DNA of 55,893 bases from Deltaproteobacteria bacterium (lineage in GTDB: Bacteria > Desulfobacterota > Binatia > Bin18): positions 1 through 55,893 of the forward strand of contig VGTJ01000011.1 in the NCBI GenBank assembly GCA_016874775.1, given 5' to 3'. A program made the position numbers and the translations under genes. Shown in pieces: positions 25,689 to 34,436 of the stretch (positions are counted from its first letter, which is position 1; every line of letters starts with the position of its first letter). Under the pieces are notes generated by a model. That model made no database searches. It had not been told where the DNA came from and worked only from the letters and a program-made list of their open reading frames with translations.

Positions 25689-26082
25689 ACGAAATCCCTA
25701 CGGTCACTTGTATACCACCAGCAACGTCCTCAACATTGTTGAGCGTTGCCCGAGCTCGCACCCGTTTGCCAATCATCACCGGCGAGGGAAACCGCAATTT
25801 GTTTAGTCCATAGTTCACGCCCATCTTGATGCCCTGCACCCCCCAAATCTGGTCCATCAGATGAGGGGCAAGTGACAGCGTGTAATAGCCATGCGCGACA
25901 GGCCCACCAAACGGCGACTCCTTCTTCGCACGTTCGACATCGATATGAATCCACTGGTGATCATGGGTAGCATCAGCAAACTTGTTGATTTCGTCTTGCG
26001 TCACCAGATGCCACTCCGACACTCCGAGTTCTTTGCCAACGAATGATTTCACATCCTTAAACTCAACGACACGTTTTGCCAT
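25624..26082 (-). CDS. MaoC-family (R)-specific enoyl-CoA hydratase
   Basis: 152 residues, the standard single hot-dog length. The catalytic signature is clear: FADATHDHQWIHIDVERA around residues 37-54, with the Asp and His of D-x-(4)-H, then GGPVAHGYYTLSLAP. It hydrates trans-2-enoyl-CoA to (R)-3-hydroxyacyl-CoA in side routes of beta-oxidation or to supply PHA synthesis. It is closer to the PhaJ type than the two long MaoC proteins at 3036-4110. Upstream on the same strand, after a repeat-filled gap of about 270 bases, is the acyl-CoA ligase. Its 3' end overlaps the GTPase gene. Confidence 0.92.
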   Translation of the reverse strand: MAKRVVEFKDVKSFVGKELGVSEWHLVTQDEINKFADATHDHQWIHIDVERAKKESPFGGPVAHGYYTLSLAPHLMDQIWGVQGIKMGVNYGLNKLRFPSPVMIGKRVRARATLNNVEDVAGGIQVTVGISFEVEGSDKPVCVAEGLYRYYN

Positions 26083-26119
26083 GTGGACCTCCTATTCTGA
26101 TGCGTAATGCGTAAGAACG

Positions 26120-26164
26120 TAGTCAGTAGTCAGCATTCAGTAGTCAGTAGTCAGTAGTCAGTAG
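26120..26164. repeat. Heptamer tandem repeat (TCAGTAG)n
   Basis: About six near-perfect copies of TCAGTAG, one interrupted by CAGCATT. Similar AGTCAGT runs occur at 4512-4532 and 48161-48185, always just after or between genes. It looks like a simple intergenic repeat family, not a coding region. Confidence 0.75.
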
Positions 26165-26244
26165 AAAAAAACCTTGAGCTCGTTGATGTTCCTAAATCAA
26201 ACTACAGAACATTCGTATACTTGACGCTCAGACCTCTCGCTCCT

Positions 26245-26303
26245 GTCATTCTGAGCGGAGCGAAGCGTCTCTCGGAGAGACCCTGCGTTACACCCAAGGT
26301 GAC
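26245..26303. repeat. Dispersed repeat (GTCATTCTGAGCG family), copy 1
   Basis: GTCATTCTGAGCGGAGCGAA continues into TCTCTCGGAGAGACCCTGCG and ends near GGTGAC. The same block, with substitutions, is found at 54969-55027, and the flanks are partly shared (ACATTCG). The inner TCTCTCGGAGAGA is palindromic. Confidence 0.7.
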
Positions 26304-26358
26304 ACTGCGGTTGGACCAATCTGCTGTGGTTTGCTTTAGGCCCCAACTCTTTTCCCCT

Positions 26359-27915
26359 TTATTGTTTATCCGCCTGCCGTAAGGCAAATCGTTGGATCTT
26401 GCCAGTCGCAGTTTTCGGCAGAGCATCAGCCAACTCTATCCAGCGTGGAACTTTATAGCGTGGGAGTTTCCCACGAATATGTTCTTCTATCTCCGGTAAA
26501 ATACTGTCACTGTGTCCTGGTTTCAACACAACCACCGCACGGGCTTTATCGAGGCCATCACTATCCGTTCGTGCGACCACAGCACATTCGTAGATCGCAG
26601 GGTGCTCCATGATGACACCCTCGATTTCGAGTGGCGAAACCCACATACCAGAGACTTTCAGCATGTCGTCGGCACGGCCACAAAACCAGAAATATCCATC
26701 TTCATCACGTCGATAGAGGTCACCGGTACGAAACCACTCGCCCTCAAGGACCGCTCGCGTCTTCTCTTGTCGATGCCAGTATCCAGGCATGTTACTATCG
26801 ACTTTCACCAGTAGCTGCCCTTCCTGGCCCATCGGAACAGACTGCCCGTCATCATCAACGATACGGGCCTCAGCTCCATCCCGCAGTTGACCCGAGCTGC
26901 CAGGTCGAGAATGACCAGCGCGATTGGCAAAAACGATGAATGTGGTCTCCGTCAACCCCATGACGTCGAGCCATTCAATCCCGAAACGATCACGCCACTC
27001 CTGGTGAACACGAGGAGGTAACACTTCACCACCACACGCGCAGTAGCGAAGAAACCGTAAATCCTTGCCACTGACGTCTTCTGGTACTTGCAGCATGGCG
27101 TTGAGGAACGTCGGTACGCAATAGAAGTGAGACGGTCGATACTCGTGCAGGGCAGCAAAGGCTTCAGCTGGGGTCAGACGTTTTTGCGTGATGACTGACG
27201 TAGCTCCCGCCGCTAATGACTGGAAGACAGTCACAACCAGTCCGAGTGCAAAGAAGACCTTACTAAAGCAGAAAGAGACCGAATGTTCATCGATTTGGCA
27301 CAAGTCAACGGCAAACTGGAGACACGAATAGGGGTCGTGGTGCAAATGGATGACGGCTTTCGGCAATCCTGTACTGCCCGAAGTGTACAGCCAGTAACAG
27401 GCATCGTCTTTGTGAGTAGGAGCGGCTACGAGTTCTGGCGACGCTTTTTTGAGGCGTGACACAAGGCTAGTTGCACGATTTTTCTTTTCACCGCGCACCA
27501 GAACATTCTTCAGCGCTGGACATTCTTCACGTCGCGCAGCCAAATGCTGCCAGACAGCATCTTCGACAATGAGCGTCTTAGCCCTGCTGTCATTGAGAAA
27601 ATACACATAGAGATCAAGCGGAGCATAGGGATTCAGCACCACTGGAACTGCACCAATTTTTGCCGCACCAAGGAACGCACCCATGAGGTCCGCGGAATCG
27701 TAGAGAATCAAAGCAACGCGATTCTCAATTTCCACACCACCAGCAGCAAGGACATTGCCGTAGCGATTCTGTAAAGCTGCAAGATCTGCGTAGCTGAGTG
27801 GCCCGTCATCAGTGAGATAGGCTGCCTGCGCACCTCGCCCTAATTCAACTTGACGGTCAGCCAGGTAAGCGGTGATGTTCAGCTGTTCGGGAATAGGTCC
27901 ATCAAGAAACGGCAC
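26359..27915 (-). CDS. Benzoate-CoA ligase-family acyl-CoA synthetase
   Basis: 518 residues from a GTG preceded by AGGAGG. It belongs to the ANL adenylating enzymes: A3 motif YTSGSTGLPKAV near residue 177, A5 VMGLTE, A7 FRTGDLYRRDEDGYFWF, A8 GRADDMLKVSGMWVSPLEIE, and A10 PKTATGKIQR with the catalytic Lys. The MWVSP form of A8 and overall length fit the benzoate-CoA ligase family. It activates an aromatic or alicyclic acid to its CoA thioester. It ends just before the MaoC gene's repeat-filled leader and starts eight bases after the LLM gene, so ligase and LLM enzyme share a transcript. Confidence 0.9.
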   Translation of the reverse strand: MPFLDGPIPEQLNITAYLADRQVELGRGAQAAYLTDDGPLSYADLAALQNRYGNVLAAGGVEIENRVALILYDSADLMGAFLGAAKIGAVPVVLNPYAPLDLYVYFLNDSRAKTLIVEDAVWQHLAARREECPALKNVLVRGEKKNRATSLVSRLKKASPELVAAPTHKDDACYWLYTSGSTGLPKAVIHLHHDPYSCLQFAVDLCQIDEHSVSFCFSKVFFALGLVVTVFQSLAAGATSVITQKRLTPAEAFAALHEYRPSHFYCVPTFLNAMLQVPEDVSGKDLRFLRYCACGGEVLPPRVHQEWRDRFGIEWLDVMGLTETTFIVFANRAGHSRPGSSGQLRDGAEARIVDDDGQSVPMGQEGQLLVKVDSNMPGYWHRQEKTRAVLEGEWFRTGDLYRRDEDGYFWFCGRADDMLKVSGMWVSPLEIEGVIMEHPAIYECAVVARTDSDGLDKARAVVVLKPGHSDSILPEIEEHIRGKLPRYKVPRWIELADALPKTATGKIQRFALRQADKQ

Positions 27916-27923
27916 AACTCCTC

Positions 27924-28949
27924 CTACTGCGCAAAGATCTCAATAATGGTGGCTAAATTCTCGCGTACGCGCTCTTGTGGCACCGTGCGCGCTGGTCCAA
28001 CACCTGCAGTATAGAGTGTAGGGAAGTCCAATACCTCACGGTAGCGTTCAAGTTGTTTACGACAATCGTCTGGGGTGCCAGCCAGGGCTAAGTTATCGAT
28101 CATGTCGTCAGACACCGCATCGGCAACAGCCTCCATGTCGCGCTTTTCAAAGAAGGCCTCGCGAATAGCTTCCTTCTCTTTTTGCCAGCCATGATAATCG
28201 AGGATGCCACCATAGGAACGAGTCGAGCAATAAAAGCCGATCTGATAGGCCGCTTCTCGCCGTGCCTGCTTGCGGTCCTTGGCAATGTTGGTAATCAACC
28301 AACTGGTGATCTTGAAAGCGTTACGGCTTTTTCCTGCGCGTTGCCAACCGATCGCAAGTTGAGGAATGCCAACCTCCTTCATGTACCGAGCGGAGTAGCA
28401 GGGATGTCCGGCAAGGCCATCGGCCACTTCTCCTGCTACACGTAGCATGATCGGATTCACTGCGGCCATATAAATCGGCAAATCCTGACGCAACGGTTTC
28501 GGCAACGTAAACCCGCGCGCATTCAAGCGGTAGAATTTCCCCTGGAAGTTGAGATCCCCTTCCCCGTTGAGTGCCCATACCTGACGGATAATCTGGATCA
28601 GCTCTTTAATCTGCGAAGCCGGATGATCGTACGGTACACCTAACTCATAGAGATTTTGTTTACGGGTGCCACTTCCCAATCCCAGGAGCATGCGACCATG
28701 CGACAGGCGATCAAGATCAACTGCAGAGACCGCGGTCTGCAAGGGGCCGCGCACGAACGCACGTGCGATACCTGAGCCGATCTGGATCTTCTTGGTGTTC
28801 GCAGCCATCGCCGCCATGTGAATAAAGGCATTCGAGCGTGGCGTATCAATCCCCCACGCTAAGCCGAAATTCGCCTCCTCCGCCATCTTGGCAAGGCGCG
28901 CGACTTCATTGATGTCATCAAGTTGTAGGGTGATAGCACGGAATTCCAC
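27924..28949 (-). CDS. LLM-class flavin-dependent oxidoreductase (F420- or FMN-type)
   Basis: 341 residues from the GTG at 28949, chosen because GGAG lies six bases before it; a TTG eight codons earlier is weaker. The TIM-barrel is recognised from ITLQLDDINEVARLAKMAEEANF, IQIGSGIARAFVRGPLQTA, DLDRLSHGRMLLGLGSG, and LAGTPDDCRKQLERY near the end. The SGR-like (SHGR) and GLGSG features fit the 5,10-methylenetetrahydromethanopterin-reductase-like subgroup. These enzymes oxidise or reduce diverse substrates with F420 or FMN. The ligase gene starts eight bases downstream, suggesting both act on the same acid or its CoA ester. Confidence 0.87.
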   Translation of the reverse strand: MEFRAITLQLDDINEVARLAKMAEEANFGLAWGIDTPRSNAFIHMAAMAANTKKIQIGSGIARAFVRGPLQTAVSAVDLDRLSHGRMLLGLGSGTRKQNLYELGVPYDHPASQIKELIQIIRQVWALNGEGDLNFQGKFYRLNARGFTLPKPLRQDLPIYMAAVNPIMLRVAGEVADGLAGHPCYSARYMKEVGIPQLAIGWQRAGKSRNAFKITSWLITNIAKDRKQARREAAYQIGFYCSTRSYGGILDYHGWQKEKEAIREAFFEKRDMEAVADAVSDDMIDNLALAGTPDDCRKQLERYREVLDFPTLYTAGVGPARTVPQERVRENLATIIEIFAQ

Positions 28950-28974
28950 GTTTAGCTCCGCTTCGCTACACAAT

Positions 28975-29081
28975 GAAAAATTGAGAATGCAAAATTAAAA
29001 ATTACTCGGCATTGTTGATTTAAGAGTCAGGTTGCTTTTATCTCATCACTTTCCATTTTTACATTTTTAACTCTTCATTAT
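28975..29081. repeat. A+T-rich AAAATTAAAAATT intergenic repeat, copies 1 and 2
   Basis: The 110-base gap carries AATGCAAAATTAAAAATTAC on one strand and TTTCCATTTTTACATTTTTAAC in the opposite sense. Related text appears at 30058-30096, 30300-30336 and 40618-40652. It is not coding. Confidence 0.55.
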
Positions 29082-30051
29082 CTTCCCCGATCCATCTCCT
29101 CGACCGTTCCAATCCTTCGACTTCCTCACCGGTAGTGCGCTTGCGTTGCATCTCCGCGAGTCGAGCAATTTTTTCTGGGGTGGTCTCGGGAATCTCTTGG
29201 TGCGCATCAACAAGATGCCGCGCATAATCCTGTCCCACTGGACAGACGTCCACACAGCGAGTGCAGCCAGTATATGCACCTACTCCACGCAGCATCGTCT
29301 GCCAGATATTGAACGAATCACCGCTCCGCAACAGTTCCACCTTTTGTTCTGTCGTCCCCGCACGAAGCACGTTACCTACATGTGACACCACATGTGCAAA
29401 CCCATGCGGTGAGGCATACGGAGCACATTTCTTCTTATCGAGCCCCCAGTGCTGGACGGCATCCCCAGGGCAGGCAAGAAGACAGCGCCCGCACGGCTCT
29501 CCTTGGCACAGAGGTTTTGTCATTCGCGTGTCGGGTTCAAGCTCTGCGGACGTAAGCACCGCGGTCAGAATAACGCGCGGCCCATACTCTGGCGTCAGTA
29601 ACATTAAGTTTAATCCGAGCGTACCAATACCTGCTTCAACTGCGGCATGCACTAACGATAATGCCCCATACGTCCCACCTTCAGAGTAGGCGCTATAGTT
29701 GCGCGCAGCATCCGTGTGAATCGGTGGAACAATCAGCGCAGGAGCGCCACCTTCATCTTCGAGAAAATAGACCAACCGAAGTGACGCTTCTTCTAATTGT
29801 GAGAGCGTCAATTCTGCTGCATACTGCTTGTGACGTTCGTTCCAATCTTTCAACCGCGCGGGTCCGGCCAGATGTCGCTTTGCCAGCACGATCACGCTGC
29901 GGTTATCTTGCGGACTCACAAGCGTCGGCGTCTGCGGGTGGCGTGGATCAGGCGGATGCGCATCAAGTACCACGCCACTGGCAATACCGACGAGATCCGC
30001 ACCAAATTCCTTAGCTTTCGCTTTTACAAGAGCTGAAGTAAGAGACTTCAT
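29059..30051 (-). CDS. QueG-like double 4Fe-4S protein, paralogue A
   Basis: 330 residues. The N-terminal half resembles the cobalamin/substrate domain of epoxyqueuosine reductase and reductive dehalogenases (KAKAKEFGADLVGIASG at the start; HAAVEAGIGTLGLNLMLLTPEYGPR near 135-157). The second half holds two clusters: CGRCLLACPGDAV near 197 and CTRCVDVCPVG near 265. In QueG this fold uses B12 and Fe-S clusters to reduce epoxyqueuosine in tRNA. The adjacent paralogue and the C-terminal extension without HEAT repeats suggest a different, perhaps catabolic, reductase. The ribosome site is weak. 273 bases separate it from paralogue B. Confidence 0.8.
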   Translation of the reverse strand: MKSLTSALVKAKAKEFGADLVGIASGVVLDAHPPDPRHPQTPTLVSPQDNRSVIVLAKRHLAGPARLKDWNERHKQYAAELTLSQLEEASLRLVYFLEDEGGAPALIVPPIHTDAARNYSAYSEGGTYGALSLVHAAVEAGIGTLGLNLMLLTPEYGPRVILTAVLTSAELEPDTRMTKPLCQGEPCGRCLLACPGDAVQHWGLDKKKCAPYASPHGFAHVVSHVGNVLRAGTTEQKVELLRSGDSFNIWQTMLRGVGAYTGCTRCVDVCPVGQDYARHLVDAHQEIPETTPEKIARLAEMQRKRTTGEEVEGLERSRRWIGEDNEELKM

Positions 30052-30165
30052 AAAAACACTGAAGAATTAAAAATGCAAAATGAAGAATGAGAAAAACAGC
30101 ATGAACAGGCAGAAAGAGAAGGTATGATGAGCAGCTACTGTCCTACACGTCATCCCAAAACCTCG

Positions 30166-30243
30166 CCTCTGGATATCCGCCTGCACGGACATGATGTACA
30201 AAAGCCCGCGACTTTGTCATTCCCGCGAAAGCGAGAATCCAGG
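30166..30243. repeat. REP-like palindromic pair, locus A
   Basis: Two facing palindromes, CCTCTGGATATCCGCCTGC...GGACATGAT (30166-30195, decayed) and GTCATTCCCGCGAAAGCGAG...ATCCAGG (30216-30243). Each is a GTCATnCCCGC...GCGGGnATCCAGG unit, and they face each other. The same units occur at 45042, 48243 and 50866. The rest of the 30052-30324 gap is A+T-rich repeat without a gene. Confidence 0.7.
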
Positions 30244-30324
30244 TTCTTGGGGTGGAGAGGTTTAGGAATGAGTGTTCGTCCATGCTCCTTCTTGCTTCAT
30301 TTTTCCTTCTCCATTTTTCATTTC

Positions 30325-31308
30325 TTAATTCTTCCCCTCTCCTCTTTTCTTCGGCGGTACATACCCTTCTTCTCCAACCCAGCGGATATTCCACGGCGAT
30401 AACCCGGGCAACTCTTTTCCCGCTTTTCGATCGCTCTGCATCTGTTTGGCGGTGTTCACTTTCTGTTGATTTTTTTCGGGAATATCACGATGTGTGTCCG
30501 AAAGCCACTGCACGTAGTCTTCTCCCACCGGGCACACTTCGAGGCAGCGTGGACAATCACCAAACGCCCCGACCACACGCAGAATCCCTTGCCAAACAGC
30601 GTAGGCTTGCGGTGTCTGCAGCACTTTAAGTTGCCCGTCAGCTTCCGGAGCCTGCACGAACTTTTGTAAATGCGACAGCATGACCCCGTAGCCAAATTCC
30701 TGGGCAAACTGTGAACATGCGCGTTTATCGATACCCCATTGCAGCACCGCATTCGCAGGACAGGAATATAAACAGCGACTACAGGTCTCACCGATACATA
30801 CTTGTCGCGTCAGTTTCTGGTCCGGCTCCAACTCCGCGGACGTCAACACCGCGGTCGTGTAACAACGCGGCCCAAACTCTGGTGAAAGGAAGTTCACTTC
30901 GAGCCCTAGGGTACCAAGCCCGGCCTCGACTGCGACATGGCGACCTGAGAGGTATCCATAACTGGCGCGTTTGAACTCCCATTTCGTTTCCTGTGACGCG
31001 AGCGGAAACGCAGCGACATCATGCTCTTCTAAAAATTGCGCCACGCGCATGCAGACTTTATCCATTTCGCGCAGTACAAGTTGGTCCATGTACTGGACAC
31101 ATTCGAGCCGTTTCGTACGAAATGCGCCAGCCGGAATTCGCTTGACGATGGCAACAACACTTTTGATCTCTGGAGAAATACGTTCTGGGGTTTGCGGAAA
31201 TTTAGGATCGGGCGGGTGCGCATTCAGCACGGCAGCACTCGCGATACCAACAGCATCTGCCCCGAGTTCGCGCGCCTTTCCCTTCACCTGTTCTGCAGTA
31301 AGCGTCAT
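30325..31308 (-). CDS. QueG-like double 4Fe-4S protein, paralogue B
   Basis: 327 residues, clearly a duplicate of the gene at 29059: KGKARELGADAVGIASAAVLNAHPPDP against KAKAKEFGADLVGIASGVVLDAHPPDP (compared by eye), HVAVEAGLGTLGLEVNFLSPEFGPR, clusters CSRCLYSCPANAV and CPRCLEVCPVGEDY. The spacing of the clusters is the same in both. A good ribosome site (GAGGGGAAGGC) precedes the ATG, unlike paralogue A. The protein is cytosolic, with no membrane helix. Two copies side by side suggest a two-subunit enzyme or substrate divergence. Confidence 0.8.
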   Translation of the reverse strand: MTLTAEQVKGKARELGADAVGIASAAVLNAHPPDPKFPQTPERISPEIKSVVAIVKRIPAGAFRTKRLECVQYMDQLVLREMDKVCMRVAQFLEEHDVAAFPLASQETKWEFKRASYGYLSGRHVAVEAGLGTLGLEVNFLSPEFGPRCYTTAVLTSAELEPDQKLTRQVCIGETCSRCLYSCPANAVLQWGIDKRACSQFAQEFGYGVMLSHLQKFVQAPEADGQLKVLQTPQAYAVWQGILRVVGAFGDCPRCLEVCPVGEDYVQWLSDTHRDIPEKNQQKVNTAKQMQSDRKAGKELPGLSPWNIRWVGEEGYVPPKKRGEGKN

Positions 31309-31367
31309 GCCTTCCCCTCTTTTCGCTCGTCCTTTCGTTGGCTCTCTGCTTCTTATAGATAGAGCCT

Positions 31368-31589
31368 ATGAACGATGCAATGTCGGATCGGCAAAAAGTC
31401 GGACTCTGCGTAGACTGCCAGCACACAAAAGTGATCGTCAGTGGCAAAGGGTCACAGTTCTTTCTCTGTCAGCGGGCAGAAACAGATTCTTGCTACAGCA
31501 AATACCCTCGGCTGCCGATGTTACAGTGCAGTGGGTACGAACCGCAGGAGCAAACGGGCTCGCAACGAAAAAAATCGTCGCCGTCCTAG
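31368..31589 (+). CDS. Small CxxC zinc-binding-like protein
   Basis: 73 residues, or 69 if the second ATG at 31380 is used. The body is VGLCVDCQHTKVIVSGKG, then FFLCQRAETDSCYSKYPRLP and LQCSGYEPQ: five Cys with a CxxC, compatible with one zinc site. I recall many unnamed bacterial proteins of this size with the C-x-x-C...F-x-L-C...K-Y-P-x-L-P-x-x-x-C-x-G-Y pattern. No strong ribosome site. It diverges from the Fe-S gene and may share a transcript with the zincin gene 46 bases downstream. Confidence 0.65.
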   Translation: MNDAMSDRQKVGLCVDCQHTKVIVSGKGSQFFLCQRAETDSCYSKYPRLPMLQCSGYEPQEQTGSQRKKSSPS

Positions 31590-31635
31590 TTCGCAGTCAC
31601 CGAGAGACGTGCTACAGTCGGCGCTAGAGGGTGGA

Positions 31636-32118
31636 ATGTCCAGAGCTAAATTGTATCTTCGCAAACGATCTTCTCGACCTTCCTCAACTCCACGATTACG
31701 GAAGCCATGCCCGCTCACTGGCGAAGCGCAGCAATCGAAACAGACAGGTCCCTCACTCGAAGAATTTACTCGTGAGGTCGTACGGGCGCTGGATACGTTA
31801 CCGCAAGAAATTGTCGAGAAGCTTGCCAATGTCGCTGTGACGATTGAAGACTGCCCCTCTGCTGAAGTGCTAGCCGAGAAAGGCATTGCCAATCCCAACG
31901 AGTTGTTCGGCTTATATCGTGGCGTGCCTCGCCCGTGGCGCAGCGTCTTTGCGACGTTGGTTGAATTTCCCGATAAGTTCGAGATCTACTACCAGCCGAT
32001 ACTTCACTCTGGGCTGCGGCCTCGTGAGATGCGAGAACTCATTCGTCGGGTGGTCGTCCACGAAGTGGCTCATCACTTCGGCATGAGCGACCAACAACTG
32101 CGCGCGTTAGGGTATTAG
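31636..32118 (+). CDS. Zincin-like metallopeptidase-family protein (MinPP/DUF1025 type)
   Basis: 160 residues from the ATG at 31636, with GAGGG five bases upstream; longer frames lack a site. An N-terminal basic region (SRAKLYLRKRSSRPSS) is followed by a compact domain: SLEEFTREVVRALDTLPQEI, LFGLYRGVPRP, and near the C-terminus VVVHEVAHHFGMSDQQLRALGY with the HExxH zinc motif. This is the signature of the small possible zinc metallopeptidases of about 120 residues. Their substrates are unknown. The basic tail is longer than usual. Confidence 0.85.
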   Translation: MSRAKLYLRKRSSRPSSTPRLRKPCPLTGEAQQSKQTGPSLEEFTREVVRALDTLPQEIVEKLANVAVTIEDCPSAEVLAEKGIANPNELFGLYRGVPRPWRSVFATLVEFPDKFEIYYQPILHSGLRPREMRELIRRVVVHEVAHHFGMSDQQLRALGY

Positions 32119-32198
32119 ACGAACAAGGTCTTGCCGTCTCGTTTGATTTTGCTATACCACCTCCCGAAGCTTCTCACGAATACAGAAGGAGGTTGAGT

Positions 32199-33131
32199 AT
32201 GCCACTCGATCCGCAAGCAAAAGCGTTTCTAGACCAGGTCGCCGCCTCTGGTGCACCTGGATTTGAGCAAATGACCGTCCCACAAGCTCGCGAAGCCATC
32301 CGAGGTTTGTTCGCACCCAAAGAGCCGCCACTCGAACTCAAGAAAGTCGAAGATCATGTCGTCAATGCTGGTGGTGTCAAACTCCCAGTGCGTATCTATA
32401 CCCCAGATGAGAAAGGACCTCTGCCCATCTTAGTGTTCTTTCACGGTGGAGGCTGGGTCATTGGCGATCTGGAATCTCACGATGCCCCCTGCCGTGCGTT
32501 AGCCAAGGGTGCAGGCTGCATTGTTGTTGCGGTTGATTACCGCCTTGCTCCTGAACACAAATTCCCTGCGGCTGCGGACGACTGCTATGCTGCAACCAAA
32601 TGGGCAGTCATGAATGCCGCAGCTTTTGGTGGTGATCCGACTCGTATCGCCGTTGGTGGTGATAGTGCCGGCGGGAATCTCGCGGCAGCGGTTGCCCAGA
32701 TGGCAACAGATCGTGGCGCACCGACGGTTAAATTCCAGCTCTTGATCTACCCGGTGACCAATTACTCCTACGACACGGCTTCTTATAAAAATAATGGCGA
32801 AGGGTATTTGCTCACAAAAGGTTCTATGCAGTGGTTCTGGAACCATTATTTGAGCAACCCGAATGACGGAGAGAATCCCTATGCTTCACCATTCCGCGGC
32901 CAGCGCTTAAGTAACCTGCCACCAGCATGGGTCATGACGGCAGAGTTCGATCCGCTGTGTGACGAAGGTGCAGCTTACGCCAAGAGAATGAAAGATGCTG
33001 GTGTGTCGGTTGAATACACCGAGTACAAAGGCATGATCCACGGCTTTTTCAGCCTAGGTCATATTTTCGATCAAGGAAAGAAAGCGGTTGCTGATGCCTG
33101 CGCGAAATTGAAAGCCGCGTTTGCGAAGTAG
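32199..33131 (+). CDS. Alpha/beta-hydrolase, hormone-sensitive-lipase (HSL) family esterase
   Basis: 310 residues. The ATG at 32199 has AAGGAGG six bases before it; a TTG two codons earlier overlaps that site. The HSL family motif FFHGGGWVIGDLESHD (oxyanion hole) lies near residue 83, the nucleophile elbow GDSAGGN near 155, the acid in AEFDPLCDEG and the His in YKGMIHGF. It hydrolyses short- to medium-chain esters in the cytosol; there is no signal peptide. N-terminal LDPQAKAFLDQVAASG is the usual cap-helix start. Its 3' end converges on the thiolase gene across a palindromic terminator. Confidence 0.93.
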   Translation: MPLDPQAKAFLDQVAASGAPGFEQMTVPQAREAIRGLFAPKEPPLELKKVEDHVVNAGGVKLPVRIYTPDEKGPLPILVFFHGGGWVIGDLESHDAPCRALAKGAGCIVVAVDYRLAPEHKFPAAADDCYAATKWAVMNAAAFGGDPTRIAVGGDSAGGNLAAAVAQMATDRGAPTVKFQLLIYPVTNYSYDTASYKNNGEGYLLTKGSMQWFWNHYLSNPNDGENPYASPFRGQRLSNLPPAWVMTAEFDPLCDEGAAYAKRMKDAGVSVEYTEYKGMIHGFFSLGHIFDQGKKAVADACAKLKAAFAK

Positions 33132-33137
33132 TTGTCA

Positions 33138-33165
33138 GGCGGGGCGTATTGCAATACGCTCCGCC
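33138..33165. terminator. Bidirectional hairpin between convergent genes
   Basis: GGCGGGGCGTATTG and CAATACGCTCCGCC form a near-perfect 14-bp palindrome with one G-T pair, located between the esterase stop and the thiolase stop. Confidence 0.65.
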
Positions 33166-33178
33166 GTTGAACAGTGTG

Positions 33179-34345
33179 TTAGTTGCGCAAAATCATCCCG
33201 GTATTCGGTACTCCATTTCCTGACGTCACGAGCGCGATCTCGGCATCCTTCACTTGGTTTATCGCTTGTCCACGGAGCTGACGCACAGCCTCCACAATAT
33301 TCTCCATGCCGTGAATGTACCCTTCGGAGAGATTCCCACCACTGGTATTGAACGGCAGCGAACCTTTGCCGTGAAGCAGTTTCCCGTCAGCTACGAACGG
33401 TCCTCCTTCTCCACGTTTACAGAAGCCGAGTTCCTCAAAGGCCATCAGTACCAGCGGCGTGAAGTGATCGTAGAGAAAGCAAACATCAACATCTTTATGC
33501 GTGACTCCCGCCCGCGCAAAAAGCGCTTTGCCAACGACTGTCGATTCGGTCTCTTTACTTTGCACGTTTTTCACTACGCGATGAATGTTCCACTCGCCAG
33601 CACCAAACGCACCAGAAGTGATATACACCGGCTTGTGCTTGAGATCTTTCGCACGTTCTGCGGATGTAATGACCACAGCCGCACCGCCATCGGTTTCTAA
33701 ACAGCAATCAAGTAAATGGAGCGGATCGGCGATCATGCGCGAATTTTGGTGATCTTCAATCGTGATCGGACGATTACGCATCACCGCATTGGGATTGTTT
33801 TGCGCATGCGTCCGGCAGGCGACAGCAATCGCCCCAAAATGCTCACTCTTGGTCCCGTACAGATGCATGTGACGCCGTGCCGCGAGAGCGACCATCTGTG
33901 CTGGACTGAACAGTCCAAACGGTTCCTGATACGCATTCACACCAGGTGCACCTTTGCGGACCGAGGCTTGCCCGTAACGTGGAGTACCGCGGCCAGAGCG
34001 TTCATTCATAGCACGAAACGCAACCACGCAGTTGGCCATGCCGGTAGCCACTGCCATTGCGCCGAGTACCACCGACCCGACCGGACCCCCACCGCCACCG
34101 TAACCAACTTCACCAAAGAACCGCAGTGCCGGAATGCCAAGGTTCGCAGCAATATCAATCTCGCTGTTATTGTCCATCGTATACTTGGCTATGCCGTCGA
34201 TGTCGCTTGGCTTTAGGCCCGCATCTGAGATTGCCTTGAGAATCGCTTCAACTGCCAGACTCATCTCGCTACGACCAGAGTCTTTCGAATATTCTGTGTG
34301 GCCAACGCCAACAATCGCTGTCTTATCTTTGAGTGTTTCGATCAT
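33179..34345 (-). CDS. Thiolase-like (lipid-transfer/SCP-x thiolase type) protein
   Basis: 388 residues from the ATG at 34345 (AGGAGGG six bases upstream). It has the thiolase fold (TAIVGVGHTEYSKDSGRSEMSLAVEAI, DIDGIAKYTMD, GYGGGGGPVGSVVLGAMAVATG, LDCCLETDGGAAVVI, SGGNLSEGYIHGMENIVEAV). The position of the nucleophilic Cys in classical thiolases is Gly-rich here (GYGGGGG), as in the Ltp2/DitF group that performs retro-aldol cleavage with a DUF35 partner. HDHFTP-like YDHFTPL and SGGN are retained. No DUF35 gene adjoins this copy. It may be part of a catabolic thioester pathway, but the substrate is not evident. It is the lone minus gene between esterase and MFS carrier. Confidence 0.85.
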   Translation of the reverse strand: MIETLKDKTAIVGVGHTEYSKDSGRSEMSLAVEAILKAISDAGLKPSDIDGIAKYTMDNNSEIDIAANLGIPALRFFGEVGYGGGGGPVGSVVLGAMAVATGMANCVVAFRAMNERSGRGTPRYGQASVRKGAPGVNAYQEPFGLFSPAQMVALAARRHMHLYGTKSEHFGAIAVACRTHAQNNPNAVMRNRPITIEDHQNSRMIADPLHLLDCCLETDGGAAVVITSAERAKDLKHKPVYITSGAFGAGEWNIHRVVKNVQSKETESTVVGKALFARAGVTHKDVDVCFLYDHFTPLVLMAFEELGFCKRGEGGPFVADGKLLHGKGSLPFNTSGGNLSEGYIHGMENIVEAVRQLRGQAINQVKDAEIALVTSGNGVPNTGMILRN

Positions 34346-34436
34346 GGGCACCCTCCTGGCCGCCGATTAGAGCATAGCCCGTTGCAGTTTGCCACCACTC
34401 ATCAAAATAGATAAGTGAGAAGTGGGGAAGGGAGAA

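Noticed and set aside
26202-26426. Minus-strand frame with SERRFAPLRMT
   Set aside because: The text comes from the dispersed repeat also present at 54969-55027; similar peptides appear in both only because the DNA repeats.
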